This document shows, piece by piece, positions 1-9,120 of a DNA stretch of 64,000 nucleotides. Origin of the DNA: Staphylococcus nepalensis (GTDB lineage Bacteria > Bacillota > Bacilli > Staphylococcales > Staphylococcaceae); contig NZ_BMCF01000003.1 of assembly GCF_014635045.1 (NCBI RefSeq), positions 1 through 64,000 of the forward strand, written 5' to 3'. A model generated the notes under the pieces. The model was not told where the DNA came from, searched no databases, and saw only the letters and a program-made list of their open reading frames with translations. Both the position numbers and the translations under genes were made by a program. The stretch's first letter is position 1; each line of letters begins with the position of its first letter.

Positions 1-481
1 CCATTGATTGGAGTTTGAAGACAACAGGTCGATCTTTAGGTATGGTTAAGTGGTTAACAGTTTCAACTTTTTCTTCAGGATAACTGAAGAACCACTTATA
101 ACCAGCGCTTGTTGCATAGACAACAAAGGGATCATCTTGTTTTTCCGGCGTTTCTTCATACATGTAAAGTGATTTTACTGTAGGAATAGCTAAAGCGATA
201 ACAATGATCACCGGAATAATAAACCAAATTGTTTCAATTAAAGCGTTGTGGTGCATCTTACCAGATTCGTCTGTTTTGTGTAATCTATATTTATATAGAA
301 ACAAAGCAAACATGATAAGCACAGCAGCGATTATAACAAGCATGAAGATGATTGAGTAAATAATCAAAAACTTCGAGTCACTTGCTACCGGCCCTTTTGG
401 GTTTAAAACTTCTACATTAGAACAGCCACTAAGTACGATTAGTGAGCCAAAAAGTAGAAGCAAAGACTTAAATTTCGACAC
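1..481 (-). CDS. qoxA: Quinol oxidase subunit II (QoxA-like), 5' part only
   Basis: The first 160 or so residues of subunit II of a cytochrome aa3-type menaquinol oxidase, which moves electrons from quinol to oxygen and pumps protons across the cytoplasmic membrane. The start is GTG at 481-479 behind an AGGAGG site. A lipoprotein signal is visible: a basic N-terminus, a hydrophobic stretch, then the lipobox LSGC. Two membrane segments follow, around residues 40-62 and 85-105, and the extracytoplasmic cupredoxin domain begins with a segment ending FKLQSM at the window edge. The 3' end and any qoxBCD genes lie outside. Identity rests on topology and recognisable family sequence. In S. aureus, qox lies far from rlmH, so its presence beside an SCC-proximal accessory zone is unusual, and a second copy cannot be excluded. 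Confidence 0.8.
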   Translation of the reverse strand, partial: MSKFKSLLLLFGSLIVLSGCSNVEVLNPKGPVASDSKFLIIYSIIFMLVIIAAVLIMFALFLYKYRLHKTDESGKMHHNALIETIWFIIPVIIVIALAIPTVKSLYMYEETPEKQDDPFVVYATSAGYKWFFSYPEEKVETVNHLTIPKDRPVVFKLQSM

Positions 482-1194
482 TTTTTCAACCTCCTAATAC
501 TACAAATGTAGGGTTTATCATCAATTACAAATTTTACGTAATATTTATAATTAATTGTAATAAAGTTAAAACCGTTATCTTAATCATCCTTTTTATTAAT
601 ATTTAAACTAAGTTTATTATTGAATTAATTTAATGATTAATTTTAAATAAATCTTATGTCTTATAAACATCCAATAGATGTTTCGACAAAACTCAGTAAT
701 ATATAATTTTTAAGTAATGATTCTATCTTGGCTGAAATGGGATGCTTACCCTATAGTTAGAGATATCATCACGCTGTTAGCAAATATGAAGCAAAACGAT
801 GGAGTACTACCAAACCAATTTTCTTCATCCTGCAAACTTTCGTTCGTCCTAACCCTTTCTGATTAGTTTGTAATTGGCTTTCTGCAAATTTCAAACCCTT
901 TTTTATTTAATATATTGGCAAAAACAATTCTTTACTGAATTACATAAAAAAGGCTGCTCTCATACTGTAGACCTGAAAACAGCCGAGAACTTATTTATCT
1001 GGTTGAGTGAATTTAGTTCATATAGTGTTATCAGAGCATTTTTAAACAGTACCGATGCCAATAAAATAAATCCCCCCTATAAAGATATGACATGTAGGTA
1101 GATGGTTTGCTTTTACTGATTTCTTGGTTTTTCTGTTCTGCTTACTCTTCACTTACATCTGTCCCTAATCCCTTGATAATGCTCAGAAGTATAT
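482..1194. other. Gene-free AT-rich stretch upstream of qoxA
   Basis: No convincing gene. The qoxA promoter and leader should lie in the first 200 bases, but I see no clear promoter pair. A minus-strand terminator-like hairpin sits at 947-980 (GGCTG/CAGCC followed by TTTTTT). Upstream of it on the minus strand, out-of-frame pieces around 985-1100 with a G-run frameshift look like the tail of a decayed membrane protein. I could not identify it. Confidence 0.4.
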
Positions 1195-1325
1195 TTATTT
1201 TTCAACTACCTCAGCATTTTTTGAAGTAGCTCGTAGGTTTAACCACCTCCAACGTCTATCTTTATGCTCGTCTTCACCCGCATTTCCAACTTCTTTATTC
1301 AATTTGCTAATCAAAGTTTTTAATG
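1195..1325 (-). pseudogene. C-terminal fragment of an unidentified protein
   Basis: About 42 in-frame codons end in a stop at 1197-1195. The conceptual tail contains GEDEHKDRRWRWLNLRAT and ends NAEVVEK. Nothing in frame upstream offers a start, so this looks like a 3' gene remnant. I do not recognise the family. It lies in a zone of other gene debris, which supports decay more than a real small gene. Confidence 0.3.
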
Positions 1326-1787
1326 ATTCTAATATCTAAAGTACCAAGCAACTGTATGACTAAAAGTAAGTTTTTAATAGACTTTGAAACATCTGTCTTT
1401 TGGATAGCAGTAACAATATGATGCATGATTCTCAAAACACCTATCTAGAGCAACAAGCTGTGCTTCATGGACTTCATTATTCGTGGTTTCAACCACATAT
1501 CCTGTCTTTAATTATGTAGCATATGTGCTATTAAGTTCACTTTGATAATACAAGTTTTAAGGTTCCTAACATTTAGATAATAGTAAAGACTGAGCAGTGC
1601 AATATTTCTTTTCTCTAAATAGTTTCATTTTTCCCTAGAACACAAAATACAAACATTAATAGGTATTCTCTCTAAACGAGATACAAATAAGTATTTGCAT
1701 GTGTCAGTATTAAGGAAAAGAAAGTGACGTAACTAATGATTATAAGAAGGTCAATTCAGATCAACGGGCACAACAAGTTTATATGAA

Positions 1788-2190
1788 CTGATTCCAATTT
1801 GTGGGAGTAAAATAAAAATACTTTCGTTGAATGCGTCATAAAATGAATTGATACGGAGATGCTTTTTCTATAAAAAGAGTTACTTAATTATCAGAAATTA
1901 GGATTAAAGCTATAGAAATAAAAGCTGAAAACGATGCTATAAAAGAAATTATGAATGGATTAAATATTCGAAATAAGACACTAGTTGATAATAGGTGGAA
2001 ACGGCACAGAAATGTCGAAATCCATAGGTTTGAGTAACAAGCAGGTAAACAGTATTGATGTGACAAAGATATTGAAGCATTAAATAATGAAGCAAAACAG
2101 GAAACTTCAAAAATGATTGATAAATGCGTGGAATATAACGGTGTGAATATATCATGGTTTCCAAAAAACTGCCTCTTTTGCGTGAAAAAA
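1788..2190 (+). pseudogene. IS3-type element relic: left end and decayed transposase OrfA
   Basis: The segment starts with an IS-end-like sequence (about 1797-1875) and continues into a decayed reading frame. From about 1881 the frame reads as an IS3-type helix-turn-helix OrfA, including KEIMNGLNIRNKT and RWKRHRNVEIHRFE, then hits a stop and continues with damaged sequence resembling the usual GKQYS-type stretch. Internal stops show it is dead. The end sequence recurs, inverted, at 7168-7256, so the two were copies of one element. A minus-strand reading frame over 1884-2195 is only a shadow of it. Confidence 0.6.
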
Positions 2191-2199
2191 TTCATTAAT

Positions 2200-2550
2200 T
2201 TGCACTAACTTTAGTTATTTTTATAATTTTTCTAGTATACAAAATTTTATAAATAGGAAATATTGGTATTGATGGCTAGTAATGCGAGTTTAGGCGCATC
2301 AGATTGATTTGTTTTCCTGAACATAAAAAACTCGTTTTGAACGTAGCTTCTATTTGATTATTTTGTATTTTAAGTCTGTTTTCAAAATCGCGGTCACAAT
2401 AATGCATAACGCCACTCTCCTATATACGTTTTCAAGAACCCAACATACTCAAGCGAATTTTAAAAGACGAGAGTAAAGCTAATCCGTTTAAAATACAGAT
2501 TTAAAACCTAAAAGCGCAATCGATCTACTGCTCTCTATAACTATAAAAAA
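2200..2550. other. Gene-free stretch between IS relic and adh terminator
   Basis: AT-rich sequence with no open frame of useful length and no RNA gene that I can see. It separates the transposase relic from the terminator of the alcohol dehydrogenase gene. Confidence 0.5.
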
Positions 2551-2551
2551 T

Positions 2552-2592
2552 AGCTATGAAAGAAATCTATCGTCATAGATTTTTTCATAGCT
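2552..2592 (-). terminator. Terminator of the adh operon
   Basis: A nearly perfect stem-loop: AGCTATGAAA...ATCTAT pairs with ATAGAT...TTTCATAGCT around a CGTC loop. On the minus strand it is followed by ATTTTTTATAG. It lies 35 bases past the adh stop codon. Confidence 0.85.
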
Positions 2593-2626
2593 AAGCTTAA
2601 TTTATTTACTTTAACTAATATAGTAA

Positions 2627-3757
2627 TTATTTTGTCATTTTAATAATAATTCTACCTGCATCACCATTTGCTAATTGATCAAAACCTTCGTTTATCTGTT
2701 CAAGTGAAATGACATCACTGATTAATGGATCAATGTTAAGTCGATTATGTTGATACAGACTAACAAATCTAGGGATATCACGGTCAGGAACACAGCTTCC
2801 AACATATGAACCCTTAACCGTTCGTTCTTCAGCTGCTAAGGTGACTTGAGGAAATGATAACTCTGCTTTTGGATTAGGTAAACCTGTTGTAATTGTCGAG
2901 CCACCACGTTTTGTTATTGCATATGCAACTTGCATTGCTGGTACTGCGCCTGCTGTTTCAAATACATATTCAGCTCCACCATTAATATATTGTTTAACTT
3001 CTTCTATAACATTTTCATCTCCTGAATTAAATACTGACGTCGCCCCTAAAGTTTTGGCAATTTCAAATTTATCTTCATTTATGTCTAAAGCAATAATTTC
3101 ATTAGCTCCTGCCAATTTTGCTCCTATAATAGCGTTTAAACCAATACCGCCAAGCCCTACAACTGCTACATTGCTGCCTGGTCTAATCTGTGCTGTGTTA
3201 ATAACTGCTCCTATACCTGTAATGACAGCACAGCCAAATACTGCTGCGCGTTCGTAAGGAATGTCCGAATCAATTTTTACAATTGAATTGTCTGATACAA
3301 CAGCGTATTCTGAGAAACCAGAAACGCCTAAATGGTGATAAATGGCGTCATTATCTTTAGATAAACGAGACCCTCCCTCTAACATTTCACCTTTTTCGTT
3401 TGATATTGCTCCGTTTTCACATAATGCTGGTCGTCCTTCACGACAGGGTATACACTTACCACAACTTGGGATAAATGTACAAACAACATGATCACCCACC
3501 TCAAAATCGCTTACATTTTCACCTAGTTCTACAATCTCTCCTGCTGCTTCATGTCCTAACGCCATAGGCATTGGTCGTGGTCGGCTTCCATTAATCACTG
3601 ATAAATCAGAATGACATAAACCTGCTGCATGGATTTTAATTAACACTTCGTTTTTCTGAGGAGCGCCAAGACTTAAAGTTTCAATTTTTAAAGGTTTCGT
3701 TTTTTCATAAGGACCTTCTATGCCCATGTCATATAATACTGCTGCTTTTGTTTTCAT
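2627..3757 (-). CDS. Zinc-dependent alcohol dehydrogenase (MDR family)
   Basis: A cytosolic NAD(P)-dependent medium-chain dehydrogenase of 376 aa, full length for the class III-like subgroup. Catalytic zinc ligands are visible: Cys48 in GLCHSD, His69-Glu70 in GHEAAG and Cys176 in FGCAVITG. The four-cysteine structural zinc site is present (Cys99, 102, 105, 113). The nucleotide-binding turn GLGGIG is at 201-206. The gene lies 15 bases downstream of the lactonase-fold gene on the same strand, so the two probably formed one operon. Together they suggest opening of a lactone ring and oxidation of the resulting hydroxy-acid or alcohol, as in gamma-butyrolactone pathways, but the substrate is inference. 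The diverging MarR gene at 5137 is a candidate regulator. Confidence 0.88.
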   Translation of the reverse strand: MKTKAAVLYDMGIEGPYEKTKPLKIETLSLGAPQKNEVLIKIHAAGLCHSDLSVINGSRPRPMPMALGHEAAGEIVELGENVSDFEVGDHVVCTFIPSCGKCIPCREGRPALCENGAISNEKGEMLEGGSRLSKDNDAIYHHLGVSGFSEYAVVSDNSIVKIDSDIPYERAAVFGCAVITGIGAVINTAQIRPGSNVAVVGLGGIGLNAIIGAKLAGANEIIALDINEDKFEIAKTLGATSVFNSGDENVIEEVKQYINGGAEYVFETAGAVPAMQVAYAITKRGGSTITTGLPNPKAELSFPQVTLAAEERTVKGSYVGSCVPDRDIPRFVSLYQHNRLNIDPLISDVISLEQINEGFDQLANGDAGRIIIKMTK

Positions 3758-3772
3758 TTATTTTCACACCCT

Positions 3773-4644
3773 TTACTCATAATAACCATCAGTAGACTTT
3801 CTAAAAGACTCAAATTGATGGCCGCCATGACCAAACCAGATTTCTGCGTTTTTTTCTTTTGCTAGTCTCTTAATATATTCAACTGAATTAGCCCAACCAA
3901 TTGAATCATAAATTATTCTAGATGTTTGCAATTTAGGCGCCATACTTTCTTGTGTATAAATGGCATCAGAAGCTAAGATTAAAGTGCCTAACGCTTCACT
4001 TTCAATTTCAAGGCCAATCATACCCCAAGCATGCCCACTACCAAAATTCAGCACCTTCACTCCAGATACAAGCATCAAATGGTCTTGGTCGCGTGCAATT
4101 GTTTGCCAAGTTAAATCACTTTTAATCCAAGCATCAATATCACTCCAAATATATGCGCCTTCTTGTTGGTTACGTGCGTAGCACTTCATCGCGCCACTGA
4201 ATTCATCATCATGGACAATGACAGTTGCATTTGTAAAATATTCTAAACAACCTGCGTGGTCTAGATGTAAATGTGAAGCGACTACTATATCAACATCTTT
4301 AGGATTTACGTCCAATTGTTCTAGCCTATTGGGTAAATGATATGATTCATCTGAAAAATAAAGGAAGGCTTTCTGTGTAGCATTAATCCAACGACCTTCT
4401 TCTCCTATTGAATTAGGATTACAAGCAGTGTCAAATAAAATTTTAGCACCTGGATGATCTATAAAAGATGATCTATAAAAACTGTATAAATCGGAATTTC
4501 ATGTAGTTCATTTTCTTTATTTGGATTGTGGAGTGTCGCTTGGTTTGAATTAGCTATCATAAGATTTTTATCCATTTGCATTCGTCCATTATCTAAAACA
4601 TAGATTTTCATACGATCTTTTTTTATATTTACCAATATAATCAA
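3773..4644 (-). pseudogene. MBL-fold lactonase (AiiA/AttM-like), frameshifted by a 14-bp tandem duplication
   Basis: Two overlapping frames together encode an N-acyl-homoserine-lactonase-type metallo-beta-lactamase. The N-terminal part (from 4644, probably starting near MKIYVLDNGRMQMD) runs to IYTVFIDH. The C-terminal part resumes with GAKILFDTACNPNS and holds the zinc motif SHLHLDHAG, a later DAIYTQES segment and a final FGHGGHQF. The break is an exact direct duplication: GATGATCTATAAAA occurs at 4453-4466 and again at 4467-4480. Removing one copy restores one frame of about 285 codons. The rest of the gene looks intact, so inactivation is recent or reversible. The family hydrolyses lactone rings (AHLs, gamma-butyrolactone). 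The N-terminal start is uncertain, with TTG codons at 4644 and 4635 and ATG further in. Confidence 0.85.
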
Positions 4645-5136
4645 CCCCTTAACCTATATATTACCCTCTTTTTTGTAAACAATTTCAATTTTTGAGTAAA
4701 ATTTTTGTTGGTAAAACCTTGTTACTTTTATGTTTTACATAATTTCCCTTAAATTCTATGTGTATTTAACACATGGTAGCCAAATAATTTGCTTCAGCTA
4801 TAATAGCTTTTATCTTTAGATAACTTTTACCATTACCTTCCAATATAACTAGTCACAACGGCATATGTTTATTTATATATAATTTATTTCTGATATTATA
4901 AAACCAACTAGAAATACCAGCCCTAAAAAATATATAAAAACTCTCTTTCAATGTATATATCCTTGAAATAAACTAAAAATTAAACTCATTTTTATATTTA
5001 GAGCAAGAAAGGTTATCCAATAAGGACAGAACAATTATTATGTTAAAATACGTATAGAAACATTTAAATAGAAGTCTTAAATGGCAAGGATTATAAGGGA
5101 AATAAAGCATTTAACGAAGAGATTGCGAGGAAAATA
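4645..5136. promoter_or_regulatory. Divergent intergenic region, lactonase operon versus marR
   Basis: About 490 bases between divergent genes must hold the promoters of the lactonase-adh operon and of marR. It is very AT-rich. I see no unambiguous promoter pair or palindromic operator. Confidence 0.35.
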
Positions 5137-5589
5137 ATGGATTCATATAAAAAAGATTTTGAAGAGCGTAATAGGAAGTTGAAAGAGTTCCAAGATTTAT
5201 TTGAAAATATATTTATCTACATGAAAAAACAAGAAGACTTATTTCCAAAAACACCATACAATCTAAGTGCTAGTCATATTCTTATTCTTACTTACTTAAA
5301 TAAAGTGGGTAATTGTACAGTTTCTGATATTACAAATTATCTTGGAATTTCCTCTGGCGGTGGTACTGTTCTAACAAATAACTTATTGAAACATAATTTA
5401 ATTAACCATTACAGGTCAAATAAGGATAAAAGAGTAGTTTTACTTTCTCTTACTAGTCAAGGTGAAGAGATTGTAGAACAAATCATTAAACAGCGGTCTA
5501 CCACTTTTGTAGGAATGCTTGAAAATTTAGATGAAACGGAAATAGAGCAAATTCTGGATGTTTTTCGTAAATTAAATCATAATTTTTAA
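5137..5589 (+). CDS. MarR-family transcriptional regulator
   Basis: A 150-aa winged-helix DNA-binding protein. The helix-turn-helix spans roughly residues 60-85 (TVSDITNYLGISSGGGTV), followed by the wing with the typical DKR motif (SNKDKRVVLLSLTSQGEEI). The flanking N- and C-terminal helices form the usual dimer interface. AGGAAA precedes the ATG. It diverges from the lactonase-adh operon and lies 190 bases upstream of a flavin reductase-like gene whose promoter carries a palindrome. Either could be its target. Members of this family commonly release DNA on binding phenolic or oxidised ligands. The ligand here is unknown. Confidence 0.85.
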   Translation: MDSYKKDFEERNRKLKEFQDLFENIFIYMKKQEDLFPKTPYNLSASHILILTYLNKVGNCTVSDITNYLGISSGGGTVLTNNLLKHNLINHYRSNKDKRVVLLSLTSQGEEIVEQIIKQRSTTFVGMLENLDETEIEQILDVFRKLNHNF

Positions 5590-5660
5590 ACCCTATTACA
5601 TACGCTATGTGCTAAAGACTTATAGTTTAAATATGTCTATGTTATTGAGAAGAATTCTCA

Positions 5661-5718
5661 TTGACACCCTATTTAGTTCGTGATAAAGTCTTACTTAATA
5701 AGTATCTTAGTTAGTAAG
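5661..5718 (+). promoter_or_regulatory. Promoter with palindromic operator, reductase gene
   Basis: TTGACA at 5661-5666 and TAAAGT at 5684-5689 are separated by 17 bases. Directly downstream, over the expected transcription start, lies the palindrome TACTTAATAAGTA (5692-5704), with a second imperfect dyad at 5706-5718. This layout fits repression, plausibly by the adjacent MarR protein. Confidence 0.6.
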
Positions 5719-5782
5719 TTAATATTCAAATAAAAAAGTTTTTCATGAATTATCATATGTAATTAAATAAGGAGGGTATGTA

Positions 5783-6490
5783 ATGCAGATATACTGGACT
5801 AAAATAAATAAAATTATTGAAGAAACGCCTGAAGTTAAAACATATTTATTGGATTGCCCAGAAAACTTTACGTGGGAAGAAGGCTCCCATGTCCACTTCG
5901 CTCTGAAAGGGTTTAATGATGGAGATAAACCAAATCGTAATTTAATTCGTCATATGTCAATCTCTACTATACCGCAAGAAAACGTGATTGGTATCACTAC
6001 GCGCATCAAAGAGCAGTGTTCTGAGTTTAAATCGATTTTATTAAATCTTGAAGTTGGGGATGAAGTTGCGATATTTAAAATTCATTCAAATGTACCACTT
6101 AAAAGAGCAGACAAAAATGTTTATCTTCTGTCCTCAGGTGTCGGTCTAGCAACATTCAGACCACTTGTACTTGATTATTTCGAACGCGCTGACAACGTCA
6201 ATCAAATTCATTCATTGAATATCGATTCATCAAAAGATTTCTTATTCCCCACCATTTTTGAATCTGCGGTTGACAAGAATTTCACTGCGCAGTTTGTCGA
6301 TAATCGTAAAGATTACTATAAAGAAGTGAAAAAACTCGTTGCAGATAAAGATGGCCTCTTCTATATTGTCGGCAGCAATGAATTTCTTTTGCAGAACATC
6401 GCAGTATTACGAGAACAGGGTATCAAGCCAGAACATATTATGCTCGATAAGCATGAGCAACAACTACCTGATTTTTTACCATCCATTTAA
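5783..6490 (+). CDS. Flavin reductase-like FNR-fold oxidoreductase
   Basis: A 235-aa protein of the ferredoxin-NADP reductase fold. The N-terminal beta-barrel contains RHMSIS (about residues 56-61) at the place of the flavin-binding RxYS motif. The NAD(P)-binding half begins at SSGVGLATFRPL (about residues 117-128), and the C-terminal half has GSNEFLLQNIAVLREQGI, typical of the nicotinamide side. No iron-sulfur domain is fused. An AAGGAGGG site precedes the ATG. It is probably a cytosolic reductase feeding electrons to an unknown partner. The location beside adh and marR suggests an oxidative or electrophile-stress role, which is inference. Confidence 0.75.
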   Translation: MQIYWTKINKIIEETPEVKTYLLDCPENFTWEEGSHVHFALKGFNDGDKPNRNLIRHMSISTIPQENVIGITTRIKEQCSEFKSILLNLEVGDEVAIFKIHSNVPLKRADKNVYLLSSGVGLATFRPLVLDYFERADNVNQIHSLNIDSSKDFLFPTIFESAVDKNFTAQFVDNRKDYYKEVKKLVADKDGLFYIVGSNEFLLQNIAVLREQGIKPEHIMLDKHEQQLPDFLPSI

Positions 6491-6557
6491 ATAAAGAGTA
6501 ATTTTTTGTAAAACAATAAGTAGATGTCTCATTAACTGGCACAAACTTAAACTAGCG

Positions 6558-6637
6558 AGATTATCATTGTACGATACTCGAAAGTTAGCGGAAGAACTAA
6601 CTTTTGGGCGTCGTTAGTCAAAAGATAATCTTTTTTG
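6558..6637 (+). terminator. Long terminator-like stem-loop after the reductase gene
   Basis: Nested inverted repeats: outer AGATTATC/GATAATCT and inner AAAGTTAG/CTAACTTT, followed by TTTTTTG on the plus strand. It lies about 70 bases past the stop codon of the reductase gene. It is longer than a usual terminator, so a structured small RNA cannot be ruled out. Confidence 0.55.
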
Positions 6638-6639
6638 TT

Positions 6640-7084
6640 ATTATGTCAGAAATTTACAATTAAAGTATTTTATTGAAGTTATTAACTAAATTAATAACTT
6701 TTTTTACGTTATAATTGTGCCTCTTAATAATCAAAGCATCAATAACAACTTAATGATTTACGGATTCAATATGCTTAATCTAAAATTATCAATATATGGC
6801 TGAAAATGACAATTAATTTTTATAAAACTTGAACCTCAAAAACTGTATCACTAATGATATGTTTCTCCTTGTTAATAGATTGCTGAAAAAGTGTTTCTCA
6901 TGAAACATTTCAGATTATAGAATTTAATAAAGCTGTTATTACAATAGCTGTCGGTTATTATACCAGTTATACATTAAGTTATCGTGCTCTATTTGAAATA
7001 TAAAAATATGATATACATACGCATTCTCCGACAATTTATCGTTCGGGGATATATCGTTTATCCCTTTACAACAGAAATGCATTC
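6640..7084. other. Gene-free AT-rich stretch
   Basis: No open frame, RNA gene or clear repeat recognised. It is probably decayed sequence belonging to the same accessory zone. Confidence 0.4.
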
Positions 7085-7262
7085 ACATATTTTGTCGTAG
7101 GACATAGACAACGCATATTTATTTTATTTGTTCCATTTCCCTCAACTTTTAACCTTTGTTTGTAATGAATAAGACACTCTTTTTATAGAAAAACACCTTT
7201 GTATGATTCATTTTAAATGAATTCAACGAAAGTGTTTTTATTTTATTCCCATTATTTGGGTC
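7085..7262 (-). mobile_element. Second relic of the IS3-type element (left end)
   Basis: Read on the minus strand from about 7256, the sequence matches the IS end at 1797-1875 over roughly 85 bases, sharing ACTTTCGTTGAAT and CTATAAAAAGAGT at the same spacing. The following 60 bases resemble the decayed start of the transposase frame, after which similarity fades. The outer tip (GGACCCAAATAATGGGA on the minus strand) looks like the original terminal repeat. The two relics point toward each other and bracket the adh-lactonase-marR-reductase block. Confidence 0.6.
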
Positions 7263-7463
7263 CAGCTCAAGCGCATGGCTTAAAATATTGTTTTTATTTA
7301 AAATTACCAAATTGACTTGATATGTATCGTTTATATTAAAAAGATTAATTTGTATTTATATCATTACAAAAATCTTAAAATAGTAATTATTATTAGCTAT
7401 TTTTAAACAAATGATGTCTTCAGCCATTTAAAAATGAATAATACAGTATCACAATAATAATAC

Positions 7464-7500
7464 AAGTCGGAGTGTAGCTTAATCTACTACAATCCGACTT
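7464..7500 (-). terminator. Terminator downstream of the truncated isomerase
   Basis: AAGTCGGA (7464-7471) pairs with TCCGACTT (7493-7500), and an inner TGTAG/CTACA pair extends the stem. It lies 36 bases beyond the stop of the minus-strand fragment at 7536. Confidence 0.65.
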
Positions 7501-7535
7501 CCCCCTATGATGGACAGTTTTCAACTTTATCCTTG

Positions 7536-7913
7536 TTATTCTGTTTTCATTTTTCTTAATACATAGTCTATATCATGTTGAATTTGCTGTGGTTGTTCTC
7601 CAATATCATAATTGTATTCCAATGTTAGATGGGCATTGGGTGTGTACTTACGGTATGTCTCAAAGAAGTGTTCCATATTTAATGTGCCATCGTGTAATAA
7701 ATTATGATCGTCATGCTTACCGTCATTATTGTGTAAATGATAGAATTTAATTTTGTCTTGAAGTTGCTGTATCACATAATCTAAATGCCACCCATTTGTA
7801 TTTGCGTGTCCAATATCAATCAATACGTTGTTCGCGCGTTCTTTACAAAAATTGATAAATTCTGATTCTGTTAATAATTTGTTTTGCTTGGTATCTACAC
7901 CCACATTTCCCAC
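7536..7913 (-). pseudogene. 5'-truncated sugar phosphate isomerase/epimerase (TIM barrel)
   Basis: 125 codons encode the C-terminal half of a xylose-isomerase-like TIM barrel. Family metal-site residues are visible in VLIDIGHANTNGWHL and FYHLHNNDGKHDDH, and the end has the glutamate-bearing strand LTLEYNY. Reading upstream, the frame continues sensibly (GINILVGNVGV) and then hits a stop at about 7940. The first half of the usual 250-270 aa protein is missing. A GTG at 7913 could serve as a start but would give half a barrel. I call it a broken gene. Confidence 0.75.
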
Positions 7914-7941
7914 TAAAATATTGATACCTTTTAAAAATTAA

Positions 7942-8520
7942 TTGTCTTATGTCAACTAATTTTATATTTTATAATTATTTAGATTAAGTAATCTTTAAAA
8001 CCATTTGTAAATGATTACCTAATTAAATTAATGTATTGTAATGGTTTTTTAGGGGTTGCTAAATTACAAAAGCTTATGTTACCAAGGATTTAAGTACGTA
8101 TTAGGCCAAACTGAATACATCAACAAACCATTTATTTTCGAGAAGTTTGAGAGAGAAGGGTGTAAACCAATGTAAAATATAGTTTTTACATTCTTTTTTA
8201 GAAATATGATTAAAAACTGGAAGTGTTATCTATTATTGCTTATTTTGAAGCATAACTTTTCCAAGGATAACGTAAAAATAACACAGTGTAATGTAATACT
8301 TGTTTAAACGCTAAGATAATTTAATTACAGGCGTATCATTTAAACAACAATATCCTCCAAAGTTGTAAAATGATTACCGTTTTTTCCAAAATGAATGTAA
8401 GAAAGCTAAGTATATAATTGAAAAAAGTATAAATGCTAAAATTAAAATTGCTTTAAATGAAATCCCACAAATGCTAACTAGATTTAAAAAATTATCTTAT
8501 GTTATAGTGATATAAACACT
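7942..8520. other. Gene-free stretch
   Basis: AT-rich sequence without a supportable gene. Near 8330-8345 the string GGCGTATCAT resembles the first half of an SCC att core, but the match does not extend. Confidence 0.4.
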
Positions 8521-8540
8521 AATTGAAGGAGCTTTTCTAA

Positions 8541-8732
8541 ATGGATAAGAGTAAGTTGTATGTCTTTATAATCGTAATCATATGTTTAATAGTTATAGCG
8601 ATTTGTTCACCATTTTTAATTAAAAATGGTAGTTATTCAGCTATTTTTTCTGCTTTGATTCCTATAGCAATCGTAATAATTTATTTTATCTTTAATAAGC
8701 GAAATAATAAAAATAATAATGATGAGGACTAA
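8541..8732 (+). CDS. Small two-pass membrane protein, unknown
   Basis: A 63-aa protein with two hydrophobic segments (about residues 5-27 and 34-52), a lysine-rich N-terminus and a polar tail rich in Asn and Asp (NKRNNKNNNDED). GAAGGAG precedes the ATG at good spacing. I recognise no family. The ribosome-binding site and membrane-like composition support a real gene. Confidence 0.55.
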   Translation: MDKSKLYVFIIVIICLIVIAICSPFLIKNGSYSAIFSALIPIAIVIIYFIFNKRNNKNNNDED

Positions 8733-8794
8733 ACGTAACTGGTGTAAATATTTCTTCAGGTTACAGAGGTTTAAATATATCAAAGATTTTAGGT

Positions 8795-9055
8795 TTGTAT
8801 TTAATAAATTTAATCTTATTAATCCTGTCTATATTGGCTATGATTACTAATATCTTCGGCTTATTTTCTATTTACTTAATAATTATTTTGCCATTATTGA
8901 TTTTAATAATTGGATTCTATGTTTTAATTACTAATATTAAAAATACAATAACAACAATTCCTAATATAATAATAGGCTCAAATAAAAAAGACTCGATTAG
9001 TTCGAGTCTTTCATTATTAATTAAACTTATAAATGTTCTATTACATATTGATTAA
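8795..9055 (+). CDS. Hydrophobic small ORF, doubtful
   Basis: 86 codons from a TTG without a good ribosome-binding site. The frame is open upstream to about 8730 with no ATG. The product would be almost entirely hydrophobic (Ile/Leu-rich, three possible membrane helices) with a polar tail NKKDSISSS. A perfect 10-bp stem-loop (8987-9011) lies within the 3' part of the frame, which suggests the true transcript of the upstream gene ends there. It may be a remnant of a longer membrane protein. Confidence 0.3.
   Translation: MYLINLILLILSILAMITNIFGLFSIYLIIILPLLILIIGFYVLITNIKNTITTIPNIIIGSNKKDSISSSLSLLIKLINVLLHID
8987..9011 (+). terminator. Stem-loop near the left SCC boundary
   Basis: AAAGACTCGA and TCGAGTCTTT form a perfect 10-bp stem around a 5-base loop, flanked by A-runs and T-runs, so it could act in both directions. 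It is the likely transcript end for the gene at 8541. Confidence 0.6.
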
Positions 9056-9120
9056 GCTATTGCAGATCATAAATATAATATTAAATGCAAACTAATCGTT
9101 ATTCAATATCTAGAAAAACA

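Noticed and set aside
874..1101. 75-codon open frame on the plus strand
   Set aside because: TTG start without a ribosome site, no recognisable domain, and it overlies a minus-strand terminator-like hairpin and frameshifted debris.
1400..1560. Minus-strand reading resembling RNase-H-like text (TTNNEVHEAQLVAL)
   Set aside because: Only a short motif-like resemblance, with stops close on both sides and no further support.
1884..2195. 103-codon minus-strand frame
   Set aside because: Shadow of the IS3-type transposase relic on the plus strand; the composition is that of a reverse frame.
8330..8345. Possible third SCC att core (GCGTATCAT)
   Set aside because: Match stops after nine bases and lacks the TAAnTGATG continuation and nearby inverted repeat.
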